DNA of 64,000 nt from Casuarina equisetifolia (Eukaryota > Streptophyta > Magnoliopsida > Fagales > Casuarinaceae), in contig CM052358.1 in assembly GCA_028551475.1 (NCBI GenBank), positions 15,731,938-15,795,937 on the forward strand. The letters run 5' to 3'. Under the pieces are notes generated by a model that had not been told where the DNA came from, did not search any database, and worked only from the letters and a program-made list of their open reading frames with translations. Positions 49,637-64,000 of the stretch are shown here, one piece after another; positions within the stretch are counted from its first letter, which is position 1, and the number at the start of each line of letters is the position of its first letter. Both the position numbers and the translations under genes were made by a program.

Positions 49637-52600
49637 TGTTAGAAGGCTCTGCCACGTTAGCCTCCACGTCGGCATCCACGTCAACCCTAGGCCACATCAG
49701 CCCTAGTTGACCGGATCCACAACCCGACCCGTAGTCACGTTTGTGCGCGATCGTGAGAAGCCGCGATTGCCGCCGTCGTTGCCGTTTTCCTTTTCTGTTC
49801 GAATCTGTAAATTTGTAAAGATCGTCATTCAGTTTTTATTGTGTAAATCATTCCTAATTTAACTCTTGTAAAACGATTATATATGTCTGTGATTAAATCA
49901 ATGAAATCAACGGAGAATTTTTACACAAGACCAATCTAAGGTTCTTGAGCTTTTCCGACCGATCCTCTTTACCTTCGATTTCTATCATGGTATCATCGGA
50001 GCCAATGGCTAATGTCGCCACGTCGAAAACCCCTTCTTCCGATTTGAACCCTTCCCCACCTCTTCCCACAGTTTTGACGACTTCTTCGACGTCGACGATG
50101 CCCGCACCCACCACCTATGAGCGTTTTGACGGCACGAACTTCATCGTATGGAGAACGCGAATCCTTCCCTTCCTGATTTCCCAAAATTTGCTCCCCATTC
50201 TCAACGGCCGTGAAACCGTGCCACCCAAATCCCTAATCGGGCCCGATGGTTCTCAATCTCCCAATCCCGATCATCAATCGTGGTTAATCCGCGATCAGGC
50301 AGCTCTGGGATAGATCCTCGCCACCTTAACCAACACTGTGGTGACTCAATTGACAGATATCCATTCGTCCGCCACCGCCTGGGCTCACTTGACGCGCACC
50401 TACACCGCGCAATCCAACGCCCGATCTTCAGCTCTTCGGATGCAACTTCAGACCCTCAATTGAGGCTCTCGCACCGTCACAGAATTTCTTCACGACGTTA
50501 AAGCAATTTTGGATCAACTGGCCGTGATCGGAAGCAAAATCTCCGACGATGAGTATCTGACTCACATTTTTCGTAACCTCGGTGATGAATTCGACAGTCT
50601 TGCGACATCGATCTCTGTTCAAAATCAGACAAACCCCCTCAGTCGCGACACTGTCTACAGCCTCATTCTCACCCAGGAAGGCCGCACCAACGGCCTGCAT
50701 TGCACCAGTTTCTCCAGCAGCGTTCGCTGCGTACCCGGGTCAGTTCGCGGGTCACGCGAACGTGCCCACAGGCCACATTGACTCGGGCTTGTCATTTCGC
50801 ACGAGCGCTAGGCCGCGAGCAGCCCGCGCCTTTTGCGCCCACTCCAGCCCAGCCCACGCCAGATGGGTTGCTGCCTAACCCACCAGCCCAAAACTGGCCC
50901 AACAGAAACTCCTCCCGGGCCCGCAGATCCAACAGGCCCTATTGCCACCTATGTCGAAAACCTGGCCATTATATTTCGAATTGCCGTGAAAGATTTAACC
51001 CTAATTTTAGCCCTCCAACCAATTACCAGGCCCAATCCTCTCCCCAAGCCCATATAACTTATCCCACCTACTACCCTCCTCAAATTAATTATACCCAACT
51101 CCCCCCCCTCTCTCCCACTATGGACCACCCAACCCCCCTCTTTCCACCCTAGATGCCTCCTCCTGGCACCCTGATTCAGGAGCCTCCCATCATGTCACTG
51201 ACTCCACCTCTGCCCTATCCGGAGTCACTCCCTACACAGGCTCTCAGCAACTCACCGTAGGTGATGGAGTATCTTTACCTATCACTCACACAGGTACCCT
51301 TTGCACTCCTCATTTTCGTTTAAATCATGTCTTAGTTGTTCCATTCATTACTAAAAATCTTTTATCTGTTTCTTAATTCACATCGGATAATAATTGTTAT
51401 TTCATATTTTCTGCCACTCATTTTTAGGCAATTTCTTGTCTCACGAGCCAGATCATCCTCCACAGCACCCATGATCGTGGCCTCTACCATCTCAACTCGT
51501 CCGACGTTCGTCCTCGTGCGTACTTGGCTTTTCGTACCAGTCCTCTCCTGTTATGGCATCATCGTCTTGGTCATCCGTTCCCACCCATTTTAATTAATCT
51601 TTTGAAGACTACCAACACACCATATTCTTCCCCCTTTTATCCCCCATGTACGGCATGTGCCCTCAGTAAAAGTCACCACCATCCCCACCCCCCTTCCCCC
51701 TCTAGGTCAACCCGCCCTCTCCAACTCGTTCACTTTGATGTATGGGGACCATCTCCAGTTCAATCCTTTAATAAAAATAAATTTTATATTTGTTTTATTG
51801 ACGATTTTTCCCGCTTTACTTGGCTTTACACTTTTCAAACTCGCTCTCAATTTTTTACCATTTTTACCACCTTCCACAAATTTGTTGAGAACCAACTTCA
51901 GTGTCGTCTTCAAGCCATCCAATGTGATGGTGCTCCAAAATTTCTCTCTGTCATGTTTCGTCAATATCTCCAATCCGTAGGGATTCATCAACGTGTCTCT
52001 TGTCCATACTCTCCCTTTCAGAACGGTGTTGCCGAACGCAAACACCGTCACATCGTCGAGACTGGTCTCACTCTGATGTCTCAAGCTGTTGTCCCTCCTC
52101 ACTTCTGGGATTATGCATTTGAGACAGCTGTCTTCCTCATCAACCGCCTTCCAATCCCGGTGCTCCAGAATCTTTCTCCTTAGCAAACCCTCTTTCATCA
52201 ACCTCCCGACATCAGCTCTCTTCGTGTCTTTGGGTGTGCAATCTTTCCCTACCTATGCCCCTATGCCCTTCACAAACTTGCTCCCCGCTCTCGTGCCTGT
52301 GTCTTCCTCGGCTACCCTGCTGGGTACCATGGCTATCGCTGCTACTGCCCCATTACCCATCGCACCTATATCACTGTTGATGCAGTTTTTCACGAAGAAA
52401 CCTTTCCTTATCATAATATCCCTCCTCCCCCTCCCTCCTCACCGAGCACCCCCCTTCACATAGTTCCGGTCTCTCCCGCTCTCTTTCCACCCTCTCTACC
52501 ACCTGCACCCTTGTTGAGCTCTCCTTCTCCTTCAGTTTCCCCTTCCCATGAGTCCCCACTGGACTCCACTTCCCCTACCACCCATCCTTCTCCTGACGCC

Positions 52601-54597
52601 CCACTAGCATCAGTTCCCCAACCCCCTACTAGGCCTGTGACCCATCTCCAGGACGGCACCATTTCCCGCTACCATCTCACCAGACATCAAACCTTTGCCC
52701 TCACCACCACTACCCAAGCCCACCCTGAACCTACCTACTTCTCTCAGGCTGTTCAGGAGCCACATTGGTGCGAGGCTATGGCTGTTAAGTATACTGTCCT
52801 TCTCTGAAATGGCACATGGGCTCTGGTTCCCCTACCCTCTGGTGTTAAACCCATTGGTTGCAAATGGATCTATAAAGTTAAACTTAAGTCTGATGGCTCC
52901 CTAGAACGCTACAAAGCCCGCCTAGTTGCGAAGAGCTTCCATCAGAAGGAAGGCATTGATTTCACTGAGACTTTCAGCCTAGTAGCCAAGCCTGTCACTG
53001 TTCGCACTGTTCTCACCATTGCCTATTCTCGTGGCTGGTCAATTCGACAACTGGATGTCTCCAATGCCTTTTTACATGGTCATCTCTCGAAAGTGATCTA
53101 TATGGAGCAACCCCAGGGTTTCATTAACCCTGAACGCCCTCAGCATGTCTGTCGATTGTATCGCTCTCTATATGGCCTCAAGCAAGCCCCCCATGCTTGG
53201 TACCAGCGCCTGAGCACCTTTCTGGTCTCTCTAGGCTTCATTATCTCACAGGTGGACACCTCTCTGTTTACTCTCCACACTCCCCGGTATAGCCTCATTC
53301 TCCTTGTTTATGTGGATTATATTATTTTGACTGGTTCCCCGCAGGCTCCTTTTGCTACTCTTCTTCAGGCATTACACCATGAGTTTGCCCTTAAGGACTT
53401 GGGGCCTATTCACTATTTCCTCGGCGTCGAAGTTCAACCTACCTCCGATGGTCTTCTCCTGCATCAAGCCAAGTTCACCCTCGACATTCTTGCTCGAGCT
53501 AAAATGACTGATGCCAAGGCCATCTCCACACCCTACTCCACTGATGAACCTCTTTCTATCCATTCTGGAGATCCCCTCCCCGATCCCATCCTTTACCGCA
53601 GCATTGTTGGTGCCCTCCAATATCTTACCCTCACTCGCCCAGATATTGCCTACTCCGTCAACACCGCCTGCCAGTTCCTTCACAATCCCACCACCACCCA
53701 TTAGCAAGCTGTGAAACGCATACTTCGCTACTTAACCAACATTCCCCGACTTGGCCTTATCCTTACTCGGGGCCCTACCATCTCCCTTCATGCCTTCTTA
53801 AATGCTGGTTGGGTTGGTGATCGTGATGACCGTCGCTCCATCGGTGGGTTCTGCATCTTCCTTGGTCCCAATCTAATCTCTTAGAGTTCTCGTAAATAGT
53901 GCACCGTTGCTCGCTCCAACACTGAAGCAGAATACAAATCGTTAGCTAACACCACAGCCGAAATCATGTGGATTAAGTATCTTCTAAGAGATCTTCGTGC
54001 TCTTCCTCCTCAACCTCCCACGCTCTAGTGTGACAACATGTCGGCGCTCTATCTCACTGCCAATCCGGTCTTCCATGCTCGCACCAAGCACATCGAGATC
54101 GCCTTTCACTTTGTTCGTGAATGTTTAGCTCGTGGTCAACTATTTCTCCAGTTTATCTCCACTATTGACCAACCTGTCGATATCTTCACCAAAGGCCTTT
54201 CCTCCACTCGCTTCAAGCTTCTTCGATCCAAGCTAATGGTCCAGTCTGCCCCTTCAGCTTGCAGGGGGATGTTAGAAGGCTCTGCCACGTCAGCCCTAGG
54301 CCACGTCAGCCCTAGTTGACCTGAATCCACGACCCGACCCGCAGTCGCGTTTGTGCGCGATCGTGAGAAGCCGCGATTGCCGCCGTCGTTGCCGTTTTCC
54401 TTTTCTGTTCAAATCTGTAAATTTGTAAAGATCGTGATTCGATTTTTATTGTGTAAATCATTCCTAATTTAACTCTTGTAAAATGATTATATATGTCTGT
54501 AATTAAATCAATGAAATCATCGGAGAATTTTTACACAAGATCAATCTAAGGTTCTTGAGCTTTTCAAACCGATCCTCTTTACCTTCGATTTCTATCA
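49637..54597 (+). mobile_element. C6: complete but inactive Ty1/copia element
   Basis: 4961 bp. LTRs 49637-49987 and 54270-54597, duplication TGACT (49632-49636) / TGACC (54598-54602), primer-binding site at 49988, polypurine tract at 54261-54269. All copia domains are present in order (gag, protease, integrase, RT, RNase H). Compact size, 0.35-kb LTRs and single coding region suggest the Ale/Retrofit group (inference). It has higher GC than its surroundings. Confidence 0.93.
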
Positions 54598-57500
54598 TGA
54601 CCTCATTTGGAACCCCAAACTAGGCACGTGTGCCCTTTGTGAATCATTAGCAATCACTTAATACAGAGAAATCTAGAATATAAAAATATATAAATAAAAA
54701 AGGATAAGAGTACTACCAAAAGGATTGGTAAATCATTCAGTAGGGCATGAGATCTTTTAGCCCCAAATATAATACCTAAACACAAAAGTTTAGTGCATGA
54801 AAAAAAAAATTGATAGGTCATAGACGTAAGTACAATGTTCCTATTAGACATGACGATTGGATACTTACAAATTTTTAATCTGTCATCTCGATCTAAAATG
54901 ATTTCAAGTTCAATAATGTCATTCGACTAATGCTCTCTGATAGTTTGATGTACACGTAAATCATGTGGAACTAAATAAAAAATTACAATTCGTGTAGATC
55001 AAATGTATAATAGCCAGCTAGGGTGTAGCAATTCATTCAACATAAAAGTAAAGGCTGAGACCTAACTTCCCCACAAAAAATTATTTGCATCAAATTTGGC
55101 AAGTAAAGATGTATGACCCATTATGGAACATAAATATCTAAGCTACGCGTAATTTTTCTTAGGTGTTTTTTCTTTTTCTCGGAATTTGATTTGCTTGATT
55201 ATCAACTAAATACAAATGATACGGTTATGTTTCTCAAAGTTGTAGCTTCTAGAATCAATTATCAAAGAAAAAGAACATGTTGGTGTTGAATGGAACGAAA
55301 GCTTAAAATTACTTTTTGAATACCTTTCAAAAGAACTTTAACACACACGATACTTTGTGAAAAAAAAAATGAAACGAACTTGTAAACTAAAAAGTTTCTA
55401 AATAACTTTTTACATTATTATAATTGCTTTTCAGTTCCACCAACTCACTTAAATACTCATTCAAGGTATTTTTCAAGATTACCTTTTTTATAGTTAAAAC
55501 AATATGAGGTCCTTTTCCTTTTCCTTTTCCCTATCCTTTTCCTTTTTCTCCTGATTCTTTTTTTTTTTTAATTTTCTTTTTCTTTTGGTGGCTCAAGCCT
55601 ACATGTTGCCCACTCATTTTCTTTTAGGCAAGCTAGTTATTTCTTTTTCCCATCTTAGGGCTCTCTAATGTATAAGCTAAGTCTATTTGATTTAGGCTTG
55701 CTTATTGTTTTTACTTTTCCCCTTTATGGTCTATATGTTGTATGGGTTAGGTTTATGCTCTACTCAAAATTTTGATAAGGCATAATTATTACATCTAACC
55801 TTAACTATTAATAAAAATTTATCAAGGTAAAATAGGGGTATACATATATGTATGTATGTAAAGAAAAAAAATGTTATATATCAAAATTGTGGAAAAGTAG
55901 TCAATGGTATAAAAAATGGAGAGAAAAAATAATAATTTTAACTTTGAAATTAAAATGAAGTCTTCAGTATCAATTATAAGATCTGAATTTTCTTTTCATA
56001 CATCAACACAATATTAGAAAATTTAATCATTTCACAAAAGTTAACTTAAGAGTTAGAGGACCCTTTATCTATTTAAACTTCACCATAGGATTGCGTCTCT
56101 AATGTGAGACTCATGGCCTCCTACACCCCCTTGCACTCATCTTGATAGTAGAGATGGCATGCAAGTGATGGGAAAAAGTAAAGTAAAACCTAAGCCCCAA
56201 TACTATGTTAAAATGTTCAAAGATTCAATATAAAAGCTAGCTTAAAGAAAATGGTAAATCACTCCACAAGCTCACCCCTTAGCAATGTGGGACAACTCCA
56301 CCAATTTTAACATACCTTCTCACTGCAATGGTTCAACTTGAACCATACTACAATGCAACATTCATTGTGTGGATATTAACTTGTGTCCGTATGAATGCTA
56401 TGGACCGCACTTTGATATCGTATCAAAATATCATAATCTAATCCAAAAGTTAATTCAAGAGTTAATAAAATACATTATATAAGAAAGAATTTTAATGTAT
56501 TTTTTAACAATATGAGACTCATTAGCCACAACTTAACACACTCCCTTATCATGATAGTTAAACTACCAAAGCATCATTGTGCCGCATCATGTGAGCAATG
56601 CAAAAACTCAAATCAATGGGAGCTCATAGCAATATTAAGAGAAATCCTAGTTATAATCACATATTATAAAACTTAATCATTCTATAAAAGCTAATTCAAG
56701 AGTTGGAAGATCTTTCCTCTATTTAAACTTTATTTATAGGATCACTCCTTACCAATGTGGGACTCATAGCCTCCAACATACGAAGTCCAATATATATCAA
56801 ATATCTACACTATATGAAAACACAAGTGTATTTATTGATTTATTGATTATTAAACACTTTTTCCTCTCTAAGTAAGATTCTATTTTCGCATCCCTCTAGA
56901 TATATCTAATCTTATTAAATTTATAGTAAGTACATAATTGCATATTAAAAAGGGGAGAACCAGGTAAGGAGACTTGGTGTTCTACCATGTGTTAGAGACA
57001 TATGTACTAATCAAAGAGACTTGTGCTCGAGATAGATGTTCCAGAAGCTCATTTGTTCCTTTAGATATCAAATGATATTGTTTTACGAACTCCTATCAAA
57101 TGTGTTGACTAGAGCCTCTGTAGTTTGAATTTTTTGCTTTAGATACCAATGAGTTTTTAATAGTTGATATCTATTCTTCATGTTTAGCAATATTTAGGAA
57201 TCAAGTCTTAATAATTGCATGTATGAAGCGAACTCTAAACCAAAATTCTCTTAGACACATTACCTCATCAACAGTAAGAGCAAGACAGAAAGTGTTGCGA
57301 AAAGCTATATGAAGGTATAGCTCAAGTGTAATATATTTTTAAATGCTTGAATTTGTTAGGAAGTGTTTTCTTGGTGATAAGTATTTGATTGTTTGAGCTT
57401 GCCAAGTGGTTGTAAGTATGATAAATGATCAGGGTTTGTGATAATTAGTCCACAATGATGTGCTTGCTATTTGCAAGGGATAATTATGATTATCATTCGT

Positions 57501-60500
57501 GTCGAATGGATGAAGGTAGCTGGTGCAACCATATAAGAAAAAAATTCTCAAGACATTCGGGTGCAAGAATTATATTTAAATATTCTTATTATACATCGAG
57601 ATAAAAAAAAATTAGTAACTCTAACTTTTTCTCCATTTCCTACTATAGTTGTCGTTATTAGTTGTCAGATGTTACATACATTCAGTCAAAATTCTAAAAC
57701 AGGAACCCAAAAAAAAAAAAAGTACAAGGGTGATTTTGTAGTAACTTGACTGATTTTGTTGGTGGTAAGTTGACTTATTTTATCTTTGACATCAAAATAA
57801 TTTGCTTGAGCAACGTAGTGCCCTCGTTCGAGATGTGAATTACTGTCAATAACTAGACGATCACTTCACTATGATGCATCAGGAGCCTGCACCACCTCGA
57901 AAGCAGATTTTTGTGGTTTCAAGCAGGCGTCAACTTCCAACTGCAGGAGCAAAGTATTTGACAACCCATAAAACTTTTCTTAATGACTATGGTTAGCCTT
58001 CTCTGTTAAAAAAATGATGAAGTTTTTGTTGAGATGGAACGAGGTTCGGCAAATGCATACAACCTGCCATCAGATGTTTCACCATTCACATGAGACAGAA
58101 GGTATTCGACTCCTTTGCATATTTTGGCATAAAATGAGCATTCATAAATTCAGTACACATATGATAAGAATGCCTTATCTTGGTTCTCTTTGTTTTACAA
58201 GTGTTGTTTACGTGCGAAGCACGCAAAAGGAATCTCGAAAAGGAGAAAGAAAGATGAAGACGTTTTGTAGAATTCAACCTTATCATGACTGGTAAGAGCA
58301 TCTGTCACAAGATTGATTAAGCTAAAATACTAGAACTTTCAAGGATTACCATAGCAGCACTATGACAAGAATTGTGGCAGAAGTTATCCCCGTTAAATCT
58401 TTGTCAACGGTGTATATAATCTCTGATAAATATCTTAAAGTGGCTTCTATCGTAGTGCTGCAAAAACAATTAATTATACAAATAGATGAACGCATAGATC
58501 AAATTATGAACATAAAAAAGACATAAAATTTAAGAGGTTTGGACTAATATATTATCTTTCATCTTTGTCACTAGTGCATATGTTGGCTCTTTTTCCTCTT
58601 ATTAGGTTTTTTCAAGAGAATATGAAAATGTGTTAATTACATAATTTACTCACAACTTTCATACAATTGTTCTTAGCACTCATAACAATATATTTGATTC
58701 TTTAAAAAAAAAACATATTTGATTCTTTCTTAGCTAATGGTTGCTACACAAATTTGATTCTTTCTTAGCTAATGGTTGTTACACAAAGTGGCACTCATTG
58801 GTTGTTGTCATCATGAGGGGCAAGCTGCCACCCTCACTAGGCATAATCCTCTTTTTAGCACTTTTTTAAGTCATGGATTTTCTCATGGTCTTCCTTTTTA
58901 AAACTAATACTAAAAAGAATCTTAACCAAATCTATTAGAAATTCCAACTAGATGCTACAAGGAATACCTACTATACAAAAAAGAATAACCTCTAAAATAC
59001 TTTTAAGATATACCTAAAAAATATTTAGCCTATTAATTTTCACTTCAAATCCTATGTGGTAGTATTTATCCTTGTTAAATCACTGTCAATAATGACCCAT
59101 TTTATCTCTAATCCAGAAAAAACTAGCAAAGACTACCACAGTGATTAAGCCCTTATCAATGACGAACACTTATCATGACTGGTAAGAGTTTCTGTCACAA
59201 GATTGATCAAGCCCAAATACTAGAACCTCCAACGATTACCACAGCAGGCACTATGACAAGAATTGTGGCAGAAGTCATCGTTGCTAAATCGTTGTCAGTA
59301 GTGTATATAATCTCTGATAAAAATCTCAAAGTGGCACCTAAGGTAGTCTTTATCCTCCTTAAATCACTGTCAACAATGACCCATTATATCTCTGAACCAG
59401 AAACAACCAACAAATGGACTGTTCGAATCAGAAAAAATGAATGTTGCAGGAATCACCAATTATTCCACAAGTAAAAATGCCTTTCACATTGAGAAAGAAC
59501 CAGTGATTTAGGACACAGCGATGCTTGGACAGCGATTGCGCAACAAAGCTTTTAGCAATTTGAACAACGGTATCTGTACACACGAATTACGTCGAATGTC
59601 GTAGAAATTGTCATAGATGGGCAAGTACATTGTTTTAGAAGAATCGACACGTGTCTTTCATGTAGAAGGAAAACATTATTCGTCAAAAAGATAAAGGAAT
59701 ATCTATATCTTAGAGGTAGAACAAGCAAAATCGGTGTGGTTAACAGCGAGTTGGAGGCTTTTGCTGCAACAGACATCATATTCTTGATGTTGAAGAAGCA
59801 TCCTTTGTGCGTTATCTTCAGGATAGAGTAGGTTAACAGCGTGAAGCTTATAACAGTATCTCAAAGTAGATTAAAACATCTGTTCACGATACTGCATTGG
59901 AGAAGCAAACTCACTCTTTTTCATAACGAGATAACTTTTGACGTTACCACACTCTCTTTGGCCAACGAGCTCTCTCTTACTCGATTGGTCACCATTTTTG
60001 AGAGTTTACTGCACCGATTTCCATGGTTAGAATTCCCTTTCCGATTGCTACATTTCAGCAAACACAGGCTCCATTTTCCTGCATTTATATGGTCCGTACT
60101 AGTTTAACCAGAAAGGTCCCGTGCCTTTTGTCTCATTCAATTATTCATCGATCTTCGAAAACGTAAGAGTTCAGGTAATCAGTCTAATAACAACCACCAG
60201 TCAGCTGTATACATCGCGTTTGTAATTTTTCAGGGGGTTAAGCCCCTTCACTTTCTTACTCTTCCACTAGCATAAATTCGTCTCACCTAATTTATGCACC
60301 ACACCCTCGTCACAAGGCCACAAGGCCCACACGTCCGGAATCACATAATTATGGAACAGCTTTTATACCCATCTTTTGACCAGAAAGAACTAAAAACAAA
60401 ACCCCAAAAGATAAATTGACTTAAATTGTGGCATAAATATAACAAAGAGGTTTAGAGAGCAACTGCTTGCTGTGCTGTAAGCAACCCAAATTAAGCAAAG

Positions 60501-63500
60501 CAGTATCCCAAATCTCATTTCTGATGCAAATACACTTAAGGCCCAATATTATAAGTTCTAATATCAAATAAATTAAAAACTCAATAACTATTTAAGAAAG
60601 CTCGCATATTAAAATCTACAAAGATGCTACAAAATATTCTTGAACTGTTTCACCTTAGCCTTCTTGCACCCACTGAATTACGTTGTAGACTCTTAATTCT
60701 TTGATATTGAAACTTGTACATCATTTCTTTAGTATGTTAAAGTTAACATATTGTTCACATAGCCATTGATTTTATTGGTTTCTTGAACAGGTAACAATAT
60801 TCACATTAATCATGTAATAACAAAGTTTATAACCTAACCTTATCTAAAATCCCATTTTTTTAGCAAACCTAGGACTTTTTTGCTTTCAAGCAGTGCCTGT
60901 TCCAACTGAGTTAAGCAAACTTACATCACTTGGTTACTCTGATTAGATTATAGCATTCTCATATCAAATGTATCCTATAGCTCACGTAGAATCAAGTAAA
61001 ATTGATTCATCCACGTTGCTTGAAAAAGAAAAGGAGGGTCAATTATTAGAAGGCAGCATCGTAATTCCACCGAAAAGCATATTTGCAAAATAGACAGGCA
61101 CCAAATGTTGTACAGAATGTGAAGCAGGTGGCAGTGGTCCATCAGAGCTCCCACGGTACTACAAGATGAAGATGGTGTAGTCACATCCGATCGCAAAAAA
61201 GGAAAGAGAAGAGACGTGGTCCAAACTAATAAACACTCGAGAGTACGGGAAAGTGGAGGGATTTTTAAGCTGACGGTCAATTTTTCTGCTCTCTTTCTCT
61301 CCCCAATAAATGGGTTTTTCCCTACGTACAAGGGGCAGCGACAGAGAAAGGATTAAACCAGTGGCCGTCCTTTCCTCGAACCACCCTGCTCTCTCGTTAT
61401 TCGTTAATGTCGTCTACCGCTGCTCAACACAGAACTTTAGCGACCTTGTCTCTCTTCCCCAATAAAGGGTGTTTTTTCAATATGCAAAGGAGAAGCGCAA
61501 GCTGGTTCTGATAAGATCCGAGGCATTAGTGTTTGTATGATCCCACCCAATACCTAACAAAAGGTGTTTGTTAATCTCAAGTAAAATTAATTAGAAACTC
61601 TTTATAGGTGGAGAATGACTCTCAACTATAAACATGACTAATTATCTATTATAATCATCGAATGAGATCCGAAGACTAGTGAAGAGTGCTTGAATTCTGT
61701 CAAACTAAAAGCTGAAGGCCATGCCTTATCAGGTGAGGAGTGAGTTTCACTTACACGTTCCCTAAATAAGAGTCATAGTACAAGCAAAGAAGGAAGAAGT
61801 TGGGGGTGGGATAATTGGAGGCAAGGCACGGGGGCAACGACCACGACCTCATATTGCATAATGTAAAGCCGTGAATTCAGGAGGTACCACCTCCCCGTCC
61901 CTGCAATTCGGATTTCCTCAACTCCACGACATTGACTCAACCACAAAATGCTTGAGTGGCAGACAGATGTCAAATACTCAGGAAGAGCAGGGCCTTCACG
62001 TCTTTGGAGCTTAAGCAACATTCCCCACGGCATTTTAGAGCTACATAACTGGCCTATCTACAATGGGTTCCACTTAATATGTTTGGCACATGTCTAATGT
62101 TAGGTACATATTAGAATGGCTCCTTTAAATTCAGCAAAAGCCTGCCCTATATATCTGATGAATATGTATACACAGTAGTTTCAAGTTCAACTCCAAAGAG
62201 TGTAAAGAAAACATTTCCAACAGCACTGTGCTATCCAAATTGCAAGATTGGAGAAAAAGGACACCAAATTGCAAGACTTCATTGATTGCCAATCCAAAAA
62301 TTCCATATCTTCTATCATCAGCTATGTGAAAATAGACTTCACAGGGGTTGGGTATAAATATCCCCCTTGCAGAACTCACTACACTAGAAGCCAATGAGAT
62401 TTTTCTCTTCGAAATTGTTGCAGAGGTTAATAATAGGATCCCAAGTATGTCTCCCATTTCTGCAGTTAACTCTATTCTACACTTCTCCTCAGCACCTTCC
62501 CTAAAAGCTAGTATCTCAATTTTGTTTCATACTAGAAACTCTATCAACGAGACTAATGAATACTACAAGACAAAAGAATGCTACTCTAGTGATGCTGGTA
62601 AGAAAAGATTTAAAAAATGTCCTGCTTCAACAGGCTTTCGAGGATCTATAATGCCGATATTAGACTTCTACGACTCTTCTGTAGAAAAGAACGTAAGCCG
62701 CAGAAGACTTTATCTTCTCCTTGCTGATGGGATAAACATGGCTATCGTCAAATTCGTACCACTGGTCACCCCCTTGCTACATTAGAAAAACAAACAGTTA
62801 GAATAATGAGTAGAGCTCAAGGATACAAGAGACAATTTTACAAAAGGCTATATAAGGAAAATGTCAGCATTCCAGTTTTATTTGACAAAAAACCTGCTAC
62901 AATAATGAAACCGGGTTCAAGGCCTGCAAGTCCAACAAGGGCCAGCAATTAAATATGGCTAAATGCAGTCTAGAAAGCTCGTCTTTTTAGTATATCTCCC
63001 ACTGAGTAAGCTAGTGAACGGAAGTAATATCATCATCGGAGGTAAAATAAATGAACATTAGTTGATTAAGCTGACCATACAGTTAAGAGTTTGATGCCAA
63101 TTATCCTTCGCAGTTATCAAATTATTTGAATTATAATACTTATAATATCTAAGCCACCTACTACCGCATGCTCCCAAAAGGAGCTTAGTACCCCGAATAA
63201 CATCCCAAGAGATAAGTGTTTCAATGCTTCCCTAGCAATTGAACTAAAAATCAACTCAAAGTGAGAAAAAGAGAGTAAAATACTGGACTTCCAATATATA
63301 TGAGAACTTCAAACAGTGAAATATCATAAATATATGCTTCCTCATCCTAAAGTATGAAGTGATCAGTTAAAAGCGTGAACTAAGCACCGAGGAAGGCAAT
63401 TCATTGCCGTTGGTTGCATCATCCCATCACTAAGTTTTTATAAGAGAAGGATTCTAAATATCTAAAGAACTCATGACAAGACCTGTATATGCAATACATA

Positions 63501-64000
63501 AACCAACAGCTTGTATATGTACAACAGCAATAATGTAAGTACATATAGGACAAAAATCCCTTTCATTTGCATTGTATTTGGGCAAATTTCTTCGCAAGAG
63601 TGCAAAAAGATCAAATTGTTAACGAGAAGAAACACTACTTACATGGACAAATGCAGTATAATGACCACCTCCCATACTTCCATAGTGATTACTAACTGCA
63701 TAAAGCATGTAACTATTGCATGACTGACCATTTGCCCGGGCAATATAACTTGACAGCTCAAAATTGTCAATGGGAAAGTCAACATATGTTTCTAGCTTGT
63801 TCTTCGAGTACCGGCTATATGTGAACCTCTTCAAATGAATAACCAAAATCTCTGGAAGTCTCCAAAGATCTAACCTTTTATTGGCTTGACAATGCATTTT
63901 GCATCCTGGACAGTACCTAATAATGACAATCCATTTTACAGTAAGAGAACTTGACATAAAAAAGAGTGCATAACTAGCTGTAGTTAACTCAAGGAAGGAA

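Overview
The window is nuclear DNA from a flowering plant, almost certainly a eudicot and probably a woody one. The host genes have plant-specific families and GT-AG introns, the sequence is AT-rich, and most of it is nested, decayed LTR retrotransposons. I cannot name the species.

Layout. 1-9879: right-hand part of a large Ty1/copia element (C1, + strand). A Ty3/gypsy element (G1, minus strand, 887-6733) with two 1252-bp LTRs is inserted in its reverse transcriptase. C1 ends abruptly in a broken glutamate receptor-like (GLR) gene (9880-11485, minus), which is itself cut by a decayed minus-strand copia (C4, 11486-13350). An L1-type LINE fragment (13790-14330) and a solo LTR (14811-16351) follow. 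17095-19468: small non-autonomous LTR element (T1). 19801-20673: a compact two-exon gene for a 70-residue secreted cysteine-rich peptide, minus strand, with a second, frameshifted copy of its promoter and first exon just upstream. 23640-28465: copia RT fragment (C5, +), then the 5' half of a minus-strand copia (C3: LTR, PBS, gag, protease). 28466-36810: another minus-strand copia (C2) split by a solo LTR that itself contains a second solo LTR. 37231-37401: local repeats with a near-perfect 33-bp stem hairpin. 41849-47425: an apparently intact six-exon YABBY2-type transcription factor gene (+). 49637-54597: complete but dead 5-kb copia (C6, +). 58281-59408: local duplication with a 602-bp insertion. 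62660-63916: last two exons of a ubiquitin-specific protease gene (minus) that continues past the window end.

The host genes (secreted peptide, YABBY2, UBP) look independent of one another; nothing suggests a shared pathway. The best candidate for something undescribed is the secreted cysteine-rich peptide gene: it is too short and too split to appear as an ORF, but it shows a TATA box, signal peptide, phase-1 intron with good splice sites, six cysteines in the mature part, a stop and a poly(A) signal. I do not recognise its cysteine pattern. All family assignments rest on reading translations by eye; no database search was possible.
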